The translations under genes were made by a program, and so were the position numbers. From NCBI GenBank assembly GCA_022059125.1, contig JAEUWY010000005.1, forward strand, positions 3,720,001 to 3,784,000: a stretch of 64,000 nt of DNA. Reading direction: 5' to 3'. Below, in pieces: positions 35,313 to 47,362 of the stretch. Origin of the DNA: Corynespora cassiicola (lineage: Eukaryota; Ascomycota; Dothideomycetes; Pleosporales; Corynesporascaceae). Each line of letters begins with the position of its first letter. Position 1 is the stretch's first letter. The notes under the pieces are model-generated. The model made no database searches. It had not been told where the DNA came from and saw only the letters and a program-made list of their open reading frames with translations.

Positions 35313-37344
35313 TCAACCCTCGGCATTTCCGTAAAGAAGCTGTTGCTGTCTCTCAAATTCGATAATAGGGCCTTTGTATACATGTCTGGCCCAGATTACA
35401 TAATAAAATACACAAGACACCAAGACTACCGGTGTCACTAATACTGCCCAGTTCATACTCGAAGGCGTGACTTTGGAGGTGCTTGGCCAGAAACTAAAGA
35501 AAAAGACGAATAGAACAAACGCACAAGTGAAAACGTTATTCGCGATTCCGAATGCCCCGGGGAGTCTCCATGGGCCCCATGTTAGACGGGCACCCGGTGT
35601 GTTTGTTATAGTGTCATCTTCGCTGGGCAAGTAAATTGTACCGTTAAGACGGCGGTACAGGAGAAGTACGGCTACCACGAAGTATGACCCAAACAGACCC
35701 GCAATGGCGATTGATATCACGCCATGGAAAGCTACCGCATTGCCGATGTTGATAAGAGCTAGAATGCAAGCAATGACCGCAGATATCACTACGGCATTCA
35801 ATGGGATGCTGGTCCTTGGGTTGATCTGGGTAAATTTGAGTAAAGAAAAATGAGGGTAGCCCGTACACTGACCTGGCAAATAAATTCCGAAAATGGAAGT
35901 CCATTATCTCTGGCAAAGGCCCAATAGATGCGCGATGTAGAAGCTACACAACCAGTAGTAGCACTGAAAGCCATGACAACTACAAGGGCTGACATGGCAG
36001 CAGCAGCTGATGTAGAACCAACAGCACGATGGAATATCGCCATAAATGGATAGGTTGGGTTTACCATCAATGCCTCCTCAATATCGCCCATACAATAGAG
36101 TGTTGCGACAAGCATTCCAAACCCCAATGTGCCGTTGATCATGATACCAGTCATAAGGGAACGTGGGATGACAAGAGAAGCATTTCGGATCTCCTCAGAC
36201 ATCTGAAGGATGTTAATGGATGAGGTCAGGGTATATAAATAATCAGAACTCACATGGATGGCACCATCGCCACCTTTGCCACCCTTCTCATTAGCAAGCA
36301 CCAGTCATCAAGGGCGTTGCTCTTACCCAGGAAAGCGAAGACATTTCCAAGAATGCCAACGCAAAAAGATAGTCCCTGTGTCTTCCACCCCCCCAAATTC
36401 AAAAACGTTTCAAACACAAAGGATGAGTCTGCGTGCTCCCCAAGCATGAGCAGCGGAAGCATGACGCCACAGAAGCCCAGAAGATGGACAACCAGAACGA
36501 ACCCCTCAAATTTGGCCAATACCGAGCCTATGACTGTGTTTATGACGATAGTTAGGAGTATTACTGCCCAAAAGAGAAGTGTCCCGTGCCAGTCCTTCCA
36601 GTTTTCGAGGTAATCTGGATGTGTTAACACGATGAGTCCTTGAATTAGTGTACCAGTCACATGGCCTCCAGACGCAAGCAAAGATTGCCAGCCCGTAAGG
36701 GTTAGCCAGGCTGGTTCGTTTAGTATGACTTTGACACTTTGCTGTGATGCGACGAACCGGTAATGTATCCTATGAATTTACGGCTTGATGCTGGGGCAAG
36801 CATCGAGGCCCAGTGGTATTGACCGCCAGAAGTCGGCGCCCTAAGAATCCAAATGAGTTTTTCATTAATAGTTGATATTGCCTGTGAGACGCACATGGAA
36901 GCGAGCTCAGATAATGTCGCAAATATCGAAAGTGTACCAGCCCATACGACCAGAAAACCATAAATGATTCCCGCAGGACCACCGCTGTAGGGGGAAAAAG
37001 GATCTTAGCGTGTACGAATTAAAGCCAACACTCCCACTCACTTTGATAAACCCGAAAGGAATAGACTTAGATATGTTAGCAAGTGAAAGTGTGGAATCGT
37101 GAGCGACAAACATGAGTGATCCCTCCCAAGTTATTAGAACAGTGCAACTAAACCCGAGAATGGTCAGAAAACCAAAGTTCCGCTGCATTGCGTTAGTTGG
37201 ACGTTATTGTTGAAAATGCGTATACTATCTCACCTTCAACACAGACTTTTTCCCCAACCGTGCCAATGAATCATCATCGTGAGCAGTGCGAGGGCCTGAT
37301 TGCTCGATCACTGAAAGTGGAGCGACTTTAGGCGTGTTCGACAT
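35313..37344 (-). CDS. Amino-acid/GABA-type permease (APC superfamily), nine exons with two micro-exons
   Basis: Exons from the start: 37344-37234, 37182-37112, 37065-37042, 36984-36895, 36840-36758, 36710-36327, 36273-36254, 36202-35873 and 35825-35313; 541 aa. The third exon is only 24 nt and the seventh 20 nt. Splicing them gives continuous family sequence (WEGSLILFLSGLSNGGPAG, and GNVFAFLGGDGAIHMSEEIR). Landmarks of fungal APC amino-acid/choline/GABA permeases follow: ELASMAPTSGGQYHW, SEEIRNASLVIPRS, STSRIYWAFARDNGLPFSEF, INPRTSIPLNA. Twelve membrane helices are expected. Introns are 46-57 bp; the fifth uses an unusual GTTCGT donor and the second an AAG acceptor. The substrate cannot be told from the sequence. 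The first in-frame ATG (MSNTPKVAPLS) was used as the start. Confidence 0.88.
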
Positions 37345-37906
37345 GACCACGACGCTATAGAAAATAATGACTGGTGTATATGGATGGTATGGCAATGAGG
37401 GCTCTGGATGACAGAGTGTGGGTGGTTTAAAAATGCACGTAAAGTGTGATTTGTATTGTTCACGAATCAATTTCGCACCGAAAGAAGTCAAACAGAGTGC
37501 GTACCCATTACTGCATGGACCATTAGATAGACGTCTGGCCAAAGCTCCTTTACCTGGGTACCGTTGCCTCGTTTCAGGCGAACGGAGATCATCCTTCAAT
37601 GAGCCTGAATACAGAGAAGTAACATGCAAGGCAAAAATCATGCGCAATATGGCCTAGGATGGCTTGTCATGCCGTTGTTCCCGTCGCTACGGTACGCAAT
37701 AGAGTTTGTTGGTCGGGTACCAGTAAATTGGTTTGTGGAACATTGAAACCTGTGGGTAACATCTAATTCATCCACTTTTCAGCGGGCCGTGGCAAATGCG
37801 GAAGTTGACGGGTACTATCTCAACGGTGACCTGCACAATGTAAGCTTACATTTGGGGGCGTATTAAGTATGGCACGATGATGACAACGTTCTAATTGAAT
37901 TCAATG
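37345..37906. other. Intergenic, permease promoter
   Basis: 562 bp upstream of the permease and downstream of the second rhodopsin-like gene. No defined motif recognised. Confidence 0.4.
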
Positions 37907-39107
37907 CTAGCGCCTCGAACCTCGCACGTCTACCGCCCAGGACTTGGTCTGCCTTATCTTATTTCCGCTTGGCAGACCCGAGGATGTAAAACTCCCTGCA
38001 AGAGTTCTTGCACCTGAGTTCGAGCTGCTCCCCCAATTATCCAAGTTCAGAGCAGATCTATCCTCGTCATGAAGCTGCTCTCCTACATCCGGAATGTGTA
38101 TCACTCCACTCTCCAGACTTTCCATGAATGGCTTGAGGTAGGGAATGCAAGCCGTGACAAAACTCAGAGCAAGCGTTGTCTGGCTTAAAATTACCGGTAT
38201 CCGATACGCATATGTGAAGTCTTCGGCCTGTGTCGCATGCCAAAAGGTTTCCAGCTGCGCGACCGTAGGTGCAACAACTCTGAATTATTCGTTAGCCACA
38301 GCCGAAGCACTAAAAACAGACATACGTACAGCAATCTGGTCCCGAACAATGAAGATAATAAGAACTTTTTTGAATATGAAATTTGTACGCTCCAGACTAT
38401 CAAAAACTGGAGCGTTACAGTAGAAACATCTGTCAGTGCATTCACAACTGTGACAAATGTCCACCATGCTTTCTGTGCAGCTCAGCAACCGAGCCTTCTA
38501 CCTAGGAAGAGGGTAGCTTGGGAACGTCACTTACTACGTCGGCACATTTATTTCTTTTGATGTGATTCCACGGCTCGGGCATTGCACATTGGAATAGGGA
38601 CAGGTTGATAGCGATAAAAGCCCAACCGAATATGATGATACGCAAAGCATACTCCAGACGACGATGTAGTTTGCCTGGACTCAAGTGCCATACGAATACC
38701 AAGATTGACGCTTTCACAATTGTAAGGGTCAAGATAAACAGAGGAACAGCTGAGTATTCGGCCTTTGGATATCATTAGCTATGCTTCTATAGAGCAGATT
38801 TCATTTCTACCTTCATGACTCTGAGGATTTGGTCTTGCGTTAGCTCCGAATTTGTCTTCCCGAGTCCGTTCGAAGCCGCAATTGACACTACAATTGTTTG
38901 AGCGAGATACGGGACCTAACCAAGTCAGACACAAGTTATCGTGGGTATAAAGGTACGAACAAGACCGATCAAAATGATCATATCGTCTTGTTTGTGCTTC
39001 CGGGTCATTGCGTATCGTGTACCAATCCTTGCGGCTGCACTAAAGAGGCCAACGCAGAAAAGAAACCATGTCAAAATTTGCACATCTTTAGTTTTGTTGT
39101 CCCTCAT
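37907..39107 (-). CDS. Second fungal rhodopsin-like 7-TM membrane protein
   Basis: Five exons, 39107-38961, 38915-38811, 38762-38535, 38472-38330 and 38279-37907, giving 331 aa. Helices and landmarks of the Fung_rhodopsin/SAT4 family are in order: QILTWFLFCVGLFSAAARIG, KQDDMIILIGL, ASNGLGKT, the FILTLTIVKASILVFVWHL helix, CAMPEPWNHIKRNKC in the cysteine loop, WWTFVTVVNALTDVSTV and FVTACIPYLKPF. A polar tail with RQTKSWAVDV follows. Intron 1 has a GTTCGT donor. The start is uncertain: only nine residues precede the first helix, and a frame stop lies about 60 nt upstream, so a short 5' exon may be missing. It is more divergent than the copy at 14800-15892 and is not a recent duplicate. Confidence 0.75.
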
Positions 39108-39785
39108 TTCGACGGGTGCGTCGTAATAGGGCCGCTGAATTGACGTGGGATTGAAGAATTTGGCGGATGCTCCTCAAAAAAGCTGTCTCTTATGCGCACC
39201 ATTCAAGAAAACACCGCACAATAAAGGATGTGTATGTTTATGTTGGCGTTGTTATGATACTAGTCAATAGAACTTTCCTCCGAGCGCTAATACTCTCTGG
39301 CGATATGCCATTGTCCTACCAATCCTTCCATCAGGCATCCATAACACTCACGGAATTGGAGGGATAACGAATGCTCGACTGCATGCATGTTCACATTAAT
39401 ACCGCGCCACCTTCCAATTTGGTGACCGACCGTTCCCTATCTTCCGGGACCACACGTACATGACGATCTTATCCAAAAGTATTACAGACTTATGCTGTCA
39501 GACTATATAATTTGCAGAGTGCATGTCTGCCCCGTGAGAATTAAGGCCGATAATAATGGTATCATTTGCAAGGGATCAAACCGTTCGTGAAACGAAGCCA
39601 GGTGCACATGTTACAATGACCACAGGTTAAATGCAGTGCTAATTGGAAGGGCGGTAGTTTTTTTTCACAACCTCCGAGCTGCACAGGTGCGCCATTTCAC
39701 GCTCCATTAAATAGGCTTTGGCAACAACTTTAAATCGAGCCGCTCGAGCTTCTTCTGCCGACCTTGAATACCACTCCTCATCAAT
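39108..39785. other. Intergenic, divergent promoter region
   Basis: 678 bp between the second rhodopsin-like gene and the GNAT gene, transcribed apart. No specific site recognised. Confidence 0.4.
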
Positions 39786-40564
39786 ATGCCTTTGGAGCTC
39801 AGAGAACTTGATCCGGAACAGGACTTCCTGCAGGTGGCCCAATGTCTTTTTGAATCATACGAAGACCCTCCCCAGAAGTTTTTTCACGTCTTCTTTCCCA
39901 TACACGGAGAAGATAATGATGCAAGAAATGATGCAATCAAGGAGGCTGCTGAGCGACTATACCTGTGGCATGTGAATGATCCAGAAAGTTACTGGCAGGT
40001 CGTCGTCGATACCGACAATGGGAAAATCGCAGGCGGTGCCTATTGGAAAATTCACAAGAAGAACCCATTTGCAGAGCCTCAGAGCTCCGAGGCAACCTGG
40101 TTTCCCGATGATAGCTCCAGAGCATATGCCAATCAAGCTCTTACGCAGCATACCGCACCCCGGGCACAGCATTTCCAGATGCCACATCTGTGTAAGCGAT
40201 CCAACTTGGGGCATTGTTTTCGATTCTTGATTGACATGTATGACCAGATCTCTTCATAATCTTCACTCACCCCGAATATCGTCGCAAAGGTGTTGGACAG
40301 ACTTTCATGGACTGGGGCAAGGCCAAAGCTGATGAGTTGGCGTTGGATTTCTGTCTTGACTCCACGCCTTATGGCCGACCGCTCTATGAGGCTAATGGTT
40401 TCGTCTATATTTATGAAAATGTAAACTCTCCAAAGAATGAGAAGCCTGATGAGACATGGAAGCAGATGGAAAAAAAAGTGAGCCCCTTTACATTCTGGCT
40501 AATGTGGAGGCCAATTGGTGGCAAGTTTGAGGAAGAAAATACTATTAAACAATGGGAAAAATAG
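39786..40564 (+). CDS. GNAT-family N-acetyltransferase
   Basis: Two exons, 39786-40191 and 40248-40564, giving 240 aa; the intron is 56 bp and splits a Tyr codon. The N-terminal half begins MPLELRELDPEQDFLQVA, with the substrate-side strand SYWQVVVDTDNGKIAGGAYW. After the intron, LFIIFTHPEYRRKGVGQTFM carries the acetyl-CoA pyrophosphate-binding R/Q-x-x-G-x-G/A motif (RRKGVG). LDSTPYGRPLYEANGFVYI is the typical GNAT C-terminal strand and helix. Substrate unknown; fungal members of this type act on small amines or polyamines or are uncharacterised. Confidence 0.85.
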
Positions 40565-41143
40565 GGGAAACCTAATTGGTTCAGTAAAGGAGAGTACTTT
40601 GTTAATGTAAGATGATTTCTAATAGTATTTTCACTACTTTAAATGACGTGTTTGCTACTTTCATACTCTATAAAACTTCTTGGGGTGTTGATCCGCATGT
40701 AGCACTCGCATGCTAAACACAAATTTACAATAATTCTTTTATATCGACTGATATTAAATTCTTTATATTGTTCGGATAGGTACGTGTCCAGTTATCACAG
40801 TGTTGACACTGGCCCATTTTGTGCAAGAAAGATAAACGAATTGACATCACGATACCAAGAACATCAACTATGATGGTCACAATTGAAAAGATAATCGTGT
40901 ATAATTGTACTAAATGAGTGTAGTTACAAAGCTACATTTATCAGGCCTTATCCTAGTAACACTGAGCAAAGCACTAAGTGGTAAATCCCAAATACCTGTG
41001 GAATATACCAGAAAACTCATAAAGAGATAAACGCATCTTGAAGAGTTAGACGGAGCCTATTCTTAGTAATAAAATAAGTAAGATAAAATTTATCACGGAC
41101 CGGTACAGGGCAATGAGCGGAATCAAATACTTACCAAGCTTGT
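40565..41143. other. Intergenic
   Basis: 579 bp, AT-rich, without supported coding. Part of it may be the 3' UTR of the small gene on the minus strand, as a GTAAGT donor lies just after that gene's stop. Confidence 0.35.
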
Positions 41144-41314
41144 TTAGATTGGGAAAGCGTTTGTCAGAACATTGATCTGGTCATCGACCTCGACCCATTC
41201 ACCGGTTTCAGGTGTAGAAACTGGGGCTAGGTGCTGCTTCCATGGCTGAGCACGCGTGTCTTTTCCTGCCTTTGCTAAGATAGAAGCAAGAAGGATTTCA
41301 TTGGGAATAGTCAT
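41144..41314 (-). CDS. Small ORF, 56 aa, hypothetical
   Basis: An ATG in a good fungal context (CAACATGAC) opens a 57-codon frame beginning MTIPNEILLASILAKAGKD and ending NVLTNAFPI. It has no signal peptide or membrane helix. The first 19 residues look amphipathic-helical; the rest is acidic and Pro/Thr-containing. Nine nucleotides after the stop a GTAAGT donor occurs, with a plausible branch and acceptor about 90 nt further (TTACTAAGAATAG). This would be a 3' UTR intron and hints at a real transcript. It lies between the GNAT and oxygenase genes. No family recognised; it could be a small cytosolic protein, a precursor peptide or chance. Confidence 0.42.
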   Translation of the reverse strand: MTIPNEILLASILAKAGKDTRAQPWKQHLAPVSTPETGEWVEVDDQINVLTNAFPI

Positions 41315-42065
41315 GTTGGTTGAGAAATGCTGTGGGTCTTTATCAAGCTTTCAAATGATTATGGTCAAGTATGAGGCGATTGGAGGTTGAACAGGAATAA
41401 TAAGAGAACAGGATGGAAAAGCAGCAATATATATACCATGTTGATCATCTTAGGGCATCGAATGCATTCGATGACTCCATACTTACCGCATGTCACAGCT
41501 GCCCAGCTCTGCCGAGAAACCCTAACCCCAGTCGCATGCAGCTTACGTGTCACGTTAGACTGGCTAATGAATTAGTATCCAGTTGTAATACTTAGGTATG
41601 TACCAAGAGATGGATTATCACATGTGTGTCTCAGCTGGAAGGTGGTTGCACGCTCGTTCATTGCCTAGTACCGATGCAACAGCCAACATCCCTCCACCCA
41701 CACCATAATTGTAGAAGGATTCGTACTTGATATCGCCGAGACAATTCGTAGGGGATGACGACACGGAATTTATTAGGATGAAAATGATCACATGCCTCGG
41801 GGATTGGTTGGTAATTAACGCAATCAGTCCCCCGCTTTTAAGTCAGGATGACAGCATTCCCAGCCCTAGATCTCAGCTCATGTAGGCAATCAAGATAAGC
41901 CGAAAGGATTGAGACATCCAATTAATTCATTTTTGGGAAGGAGTGGAGCGTCTAACGTGGTGCGATTCCAGGGATTGCGGTACTGCTAATCTGAAGACCT
42001 CCATCACAAAAAATCCCAGAAGGAAGTTTGAGGGAATTTTCACTACTTTCTAATAACGAATTCCG
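41315..42065. other. Intergenic, divergent promoter region
   Basis: 751 bp between the small ORF (minus) and the oxygenase (plus). No supported coding. Confidence 0.4.
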
Positions 42066-43127
42066 ATGGCATATCATACAGCGTCTGTAAAGTTCCTCAA
42101 ATGGAAATCCTTATTCGAGGTGGAAAAACCCTTCCAGATCTTCATGGATCTCTCCCCCCATGCAACAGATCAAAGAAAGACCAATCTTGAATGGGAGGAG
42201 AAAGAAATTGCAATCACAGATTTCCGTGGAAAAGAGGGCTTTCAGCTCGATAATCAAGGATTCACCATGAGGAATATCGAAGGGTTCACTGAGCTTACCA
42301 TTAGCGAAGACATTTGCCAAAACTACATCCCTGCTGTGAAAAAACTGTTGAAGAGAGAGCTCGAAGACGTTGAAACAGTTTTCGTCTTTGATTGGAGAGT
42401 GAGTAGAATTTTTATATTTCGACCCAAAGAGCGATTTAGATGCTGATGGTAATGAAGCTCAGGGACAGCCGTGTAATTAGTGAGAGCAAGGTCAATTTCA
42501 GCGACTCTACCCAGATGCTTCTGCCTAGCAACTTTGCACATACTGGTAAGAACTGGAAATTTCTATGGTTGATGCATATTGACTCAAGTAGATGCTTGTC
42601 CTATCTCTGTCATTGAGCGTATCCAGAAGAGCTTTCCAGTCGAGGCAACGAGGATTTGCAGAGGCCGTATACAGGCTATAAAGTAAATACTCTGCTTGTG
42701 AAAAAATGACATAGACGCTGACACCATCTTGTAGTGTTTGGAAACCTCTTGTTAACTCAGTAGAGGAGTGGCCACTGGCGGTTTGCGATGGAACCACGGT
42801 AGATCCTTCTTGTATGATTGAGACAGATTCGATTCGAAAAGATAACATTTCAACAAATTACTATGCAACATTCTCCACAGCTCAGAAGTGGTATTATCTC
42901 CATAATCAGAGCCCGGACGAGGCTTTGATATTCAAGCACTTTGATTCCAAACCCAACGTTCGAGCACCCTGTAAGAATCTCTCAGCATCTTCATATTTAA
43001 TTATCTAATAACACCTCAAGATGCTTTGCATGCTGCTGTCAAGCTGCCAACTGAGCCATCATGTGCACATTCACGAAGGAGCATCGAGGTTCGGGCCTTG
43101 GTCTTCTCAGAATTAGTTGAAACGTAG
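42066..43127 (+). CDS. AsaB/CmcJ/GA4-desaturase-like hydroxylase (putative 2-oxoglutarate Fe(II) oxygenase family)
   Basis: Five exons, 42066-42398, 42458-42545, 42592-42682, 42735-42970 and 43021-43127, giving 284 aa. Spliced sequence shows the family pattern: FLKWKSLFEVEKPFQ near the start, VFVFDWR, then LPSNFAHTDACP with an H-x-D pair. INVWKPLVNSVEEWPLAVCD, AQKWYYLHNQSPDEALIFKHF, a second His in ALHAAVKLP and the C-terminal RRSIEVRALVF follow. H-x-D...H and a distal Arg are the usual iron and co-substrate ligands of such oxygenases. Relatives hydroxylate or desaturate fungal metabolites (for example aspergillic acid biosynthesis). The 42592 acceptor was chosen because it is a TAG acceptor and yields H-T-D; an AAG three bases earlier would give H-T-V-D. 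The junction after FDWR is the least certain. Confidence 0.78.
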
Positions 43128-43945
43128 GACTGGTATCTCAAATCACGGGGTCTGCATGTTCCATATAAAACATACCCTCCCTTTTCTGGTTTGTCAGGCT
43201 GGCAACAACTGAGTCGGTGACTTCCATGTGAGTGGATAGTCACATCAAGGTCCCCTACACGATGCAATCGCTATTGAACCAATAACTGCGCACCATGTCG
43301 TCTGGGCTGATAATATGAGTGCAAATAGCATGTGTGATTATAGTTGATGGAGTGCATGAAGTGTGGTTGGACGGGTTTGGTATGATGTTGGGCAAGGGAT
43401 GTACCCACAATACCCTATTATGGTCCGATGCAGCGAATGGAACTATTCATGGAGGGTCCGAAAATGTAGATCCAAGCATTTGAAATATTGGGGGAAATGC
43501 GGTTGCGGCGCGGCTGCCGATTTTGGAAGGCCGTTTGCTGCGAGCACCCGCGAGGCAATGGTTGCGCCAGTACCATGTTGTCGGGATATGCGGTTTTGCC
43601 CAATAAACGCCTTGAATCCGACCGACTCCCTAAACGTTTGCCTCGAAATTAATTAAGTGCAACTGAGAACGCCCGACCGTGCCACCGTCAGACTCAAGAG
43701 CGAGAGTGCACCGCGCCGCAATAAGTGATACTCATTTTATTGGCCAATTTTCCTTATCTAGTGAACTTATTCAACAGGCTCCCAATGCATCCATTTGGAA
43801 TCATGGTTTCAAGGGTAAGCTAAGGCCGCGAACCAAAAAAGAAAAAGCTCATTGCACGCAGGAGACAACTTAACTGTGCTATTTCTGCGCTCCGCGAAAG
43901 CTTTTGTCACTCCATGAGTTACAACTGCCCACCGATCTCTTTACA
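43128..43945. other. Intergenic
   Basis: 818 bp between the oxygenase and the MFS gene in the same orientation. No recognised gene; presumably the MFS promoter. Confidence 0.4.
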
Positions 43946-45637
43946 ATGACAAACGGCTCTGAAACTCCCGTATTATATGCCGAACAAGGTCAGAGATACA
44001 CAGGCGCCAGAGCCTTTGCGGACGTAGAGCAACTTAGTGGATTGCGGACCGGCGTGCCTGTTGTCGATAAGAAAGAATCCCCTTCGTCTACAAGCACAAC
44101 GCATCAAGCTCATACATCTCTGTCGGAATATCAGGACAAGAGAGCTACCTCTCAACATTCCAAAGTAAGTCATCCAACAATTCTGAAGAATGGACGTCGT
44201 ATAACCGCTGTAGGCTGCTTCTATTGACCACAACAACCCTCAAGATTGGAATAAACTCAGAAAATGGACTGCCACTTTGATTCTATCTGGTTTTGCTTTT
44301 CTGCAGCCCCTGACAGAGACTATGCTGGCCCCAGTTGAGAAACAACTCTCTGAAGACCTTCGCATCACCCGAGCGTACGACTGGCTTCTGTGCAATTCTC
44401 TCATCCTCATCGGCGTTGGGCTAGGTCCTTTGATTCTTGCTCCTTTGTCGGAGATATACGGAAGGAAACCACCTTTGATAGGGGGCAGTATCCTGTTCCT
44501 GATATGGAACACCGCTTGTGGCGCATCTAAAAATCTTGAGATGATGCTGGCATTTCGCTTGCTGTCAGGATTCGGCGCTTGCGTTGCCGACGCGATAGCA
44601 GGTGGGCTGCTCGGCGACCTATGGAGGGCTGAAGAAAGAGGAAAAGCATTTGCCATCTATATGGCTGCACCACTTCTTGGTCCCGCCATAGGTCCCATAT
44701 GTGGGGCTTTCATTTCCGAAGGCACAGACTGGAGATGGGTGTTCTGGATAACTTCCATAGCATCGGGAGCAGTCACAATTGTCGCTGTGTTATTCCTCAG
44801 AGAAACCTACGAACCTATTCTCCAACTTCGCCGAACGAGAGCTTCTGGAAAAAACAATGTTGATGGAAAACAAACCTTCATGGAGCTCATGTATGTCAAT
44901 TTGCAGCGACCCTTCAGGATGCTGGCAACTCAGCTCATTGTCCAAATTCTTGCAACATACATGGCAATCTTGTACGGCACCATGTTTTTGTTCTTGTTTG
45001 TTTATCCACGCATGTGGACTGAGCGATATGGGCAAAGTATCCGAATTGGAAGCCTTAATTATATTTCAGCTGCACTCGGATATATTGCCGGGGTCAATGT
45101 GGCTGGATATGTCAACGACCGGATTTACATCAAACTTAAAGCTCACAACAACAATGTGGGTAAACCCGAGTTTCGTGTTCCTGCCATGATCCTTGGAACT
45201 GCCCTTGTTCCAATTGGGCTGCTTTGGTGGGGATGGTCTGGGGATGCTAAACTGCACTGGATCATGCCTAATATTGGCTGTTTGCTTTTTACAGCTGGCT
45301 GCTACATTTGTTCGGGGTGTGTATCTGTTTACACTATCGACACATATACAAGGTATGATTATCTCGAAGGTTTATTATAGCAGATAATAATGTTAACAAA
45401 TGATTTAGATATGCTGCTTCTGCTGTTTCAACAAATCTTATTACTCGAAGTATTGCAGCGGCCTTCTTTCCATTATTTGCTCCATACATGTTTGACAGCT
45501 TAGAATTTGGTATAGGTGCTACAGTGTTAGCAGTTGGTTTTACAATAGTAGGAGCGGTAGCAATTATAGTTCTTTGGTTTTATGGCGAGAAAATTCGAGC
45601 TCGAAGTACATATTGTACTGACTTAAATAATAACTAA
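43946..45637 (+). CDS. MFS multidrug-type transporter (DHA1-like, 12 TM)
   Basis: Three exons, 43946-44164, 44214-45352 and 45409-45637, giving 528 aa. The N-terminal cytosolic tail is polar. After intron 1 the frame gives the conserved DHNNPQDWNKLRKW entry to helix 1. The loop 2-3 motif A is PLSEIYGRKPP, and motif C in helix 5 is APLLGPAIGPICGAFI, typical of H+ antiporters. ETYEPILQLRRTR ends the first half. The last exon supplies the final helices (AFFPLFAPYMFDSLEFGIGA, AVAIIVLWFYGEKIR). It probably exports a small molecule. Its stop is 64 bp from the left end of a RIP-degraded transposon, and the last exon is visibly AT-shifted, yet the frame is intact. Confidence 0.87.
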
Positions 45638-45701
45638 TAGATATACAGAGAGGTGATATTAAAATAGTTTAATAAAAAAAATCGTACTTTTTAAACTTAT
45701 A

Positions 45702-45830
45702 ACGTAAACCACAAACGGGCCGATTACACAAGCGAGCCGATCACTTAATACCAAGCATTTATATAAAACTTTAAAGCTTAATAACTCTTTTATTATAATA
45801 GCTATTAAAATAGAAATTTTATATTTATAA
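45702..45830 (+). repeat. Left TIR of the large element
   Basis: 129 bp, matching the reverse complement of 51495-51623 with mainly C/T and G/A differences, the pattern left by RIP. Confidence 0.8.
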
Positions 45831-47324
45831 CGCTGAATTAAATAGTCTTATATAAATATAAAAATTATAATTTTAAATTTAATAATATTAAAGTTATTAA
45901 GCTTTAGTGTTTATAGAAAGTAGTATTAGTTTAGTTAATATAATAATATAACTTATAAGTAAGTCGCGTATATAAATAAATTATATATTTTTAAATATTT
46001 TAGTATACGCGTAACTACATACTTTACTATTTTAAAAAAATATTATAATAACTTAATATAAAAAGTAACTATAGTAGTTATACTATTATTTTATATATAT
46101 AAAAATTATATTTATATTTATTAATAGAAAAGCTATTAAGCTTTAAAGTTTACTTAGAATACTATTAGGTTATTTAATATAATAATTTTAAAATAGCTAT
46201 AATAAATAATAGTATTTTTTTTATAAATTTAATATATTATTTTAGCGTGCAGTGTTTATTTTAGTATAGTTTTTTTTAGTTTAATTTAATATATTTCTTA
46301 AAAATAGTTTATATAATTATATTTTCAAATAACAGTAGCTTTTTAAAATAATTTTAAACTTATTATAAACTTAATACTTTAAAGTAGTATTAAAACTAAA
46401 ATATTTTATCTAAAGAGCTGTAGAAGTTCTTTTTTTTCAGCTTTACTAAGCTAGAACTAAATAATAAATATAGATAATAAGTATAAATAGTAATAATGCT
46501 GGTTAGGCGTTTAATAAAATAGTAACTAAAAGTAATAAAAAATATTTAAATTATTAATAAGTATATAAGTAATTTTTATTTTATAAGTATATAAATCGCG
46601 AAAGTTATAGTAAAAAATAAAATATTATTTTAAAGCTTTAAAGTTTTAAAGCTTTAAAACAGTAATATAAAAGTCTATTTAAAGTTATTATAATATTAAA
46701 ATAAATAATTATAATCTATAGGCTAGTAAAACTTTTTTTTTTTAATAAGTTATTAAGCTGTAAATTTTAATTTTAATATATATATAGAAATACTGTCTGC
46801 TGTACTAGAACTGTATAAAATTAACTTTTAACTAAAATTTTTAAATTATAGCTTTTTTAAATTATAGAAAAAATATTTTATTTTAATTAAAACTTATTAT
46901 AAATAAACTATTTTATAGAACTAAAACAGCTTACAGCTAATATAATACAGTAATAGAACTATAATAGCTATAATAGCTGTAATAATTTATAATACTCTAA
47001 TTTTTATAGCTACGTTTAGCGTAGTTAGTATTATTTTAATAACTTTAGTCTGTAGTAAAAATAATTTTTTTTTAAAATTTTAGCTAAAACTCTTAATACT
47101 AATAATAAATTAAAATTTAAATTTAAATTTTATTACGTAGTATTTTTATTTAAATATTTTATTTAGTAAATAGCTTTTTTTTATAAACTTTTAAAAATAC
47201 TAAAAAAGTAGTAGTTTAAGCAGTAGTAGTAGCAGCAGTAATCTATATATTATATATATTTTATATTTAAATAACTGCTAATATGTGATAGTAATTATAA
47301 AATAATAGTAGTTAGTATAAAAAA

Positions 47325-47362
47325 TAAGCAAGCGGGTTAAACAAGCGAGCAGATTACTTAAT
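47325..47362 (+). repeat. Isolated copy of the TIR sub-repeat motif inside the island
   Basis: AAGCAAGCGGGTTAAACAAG followed by CGAGCAGATTACTTAATA resembles the left TIR core (ACGGGCCGATTACACAAGCGAGCCGATCACTTAATA), same orientation. Beyond this core the flanks differ. It may be the end of another related, nested or truncated element. Confidence 0.5.

Noticed and set aside
37907..39107. Second rhodopsin-like locus as a pseudogene
   Set aside because: Frames first appear broken, but four normal introns restore a continuous 331 aa family member, so it is listed as a gene.
46620..47300. Tandem GTAGTAGTAGCAGCAGTA and similar simple repeats as a CRISPR-like or satellite array
   Set aside because: Irregular short AT-rich runs without constant repeat and spacer lengths; explained by RIP-degraded low-complexity sequence in a fungal genome.
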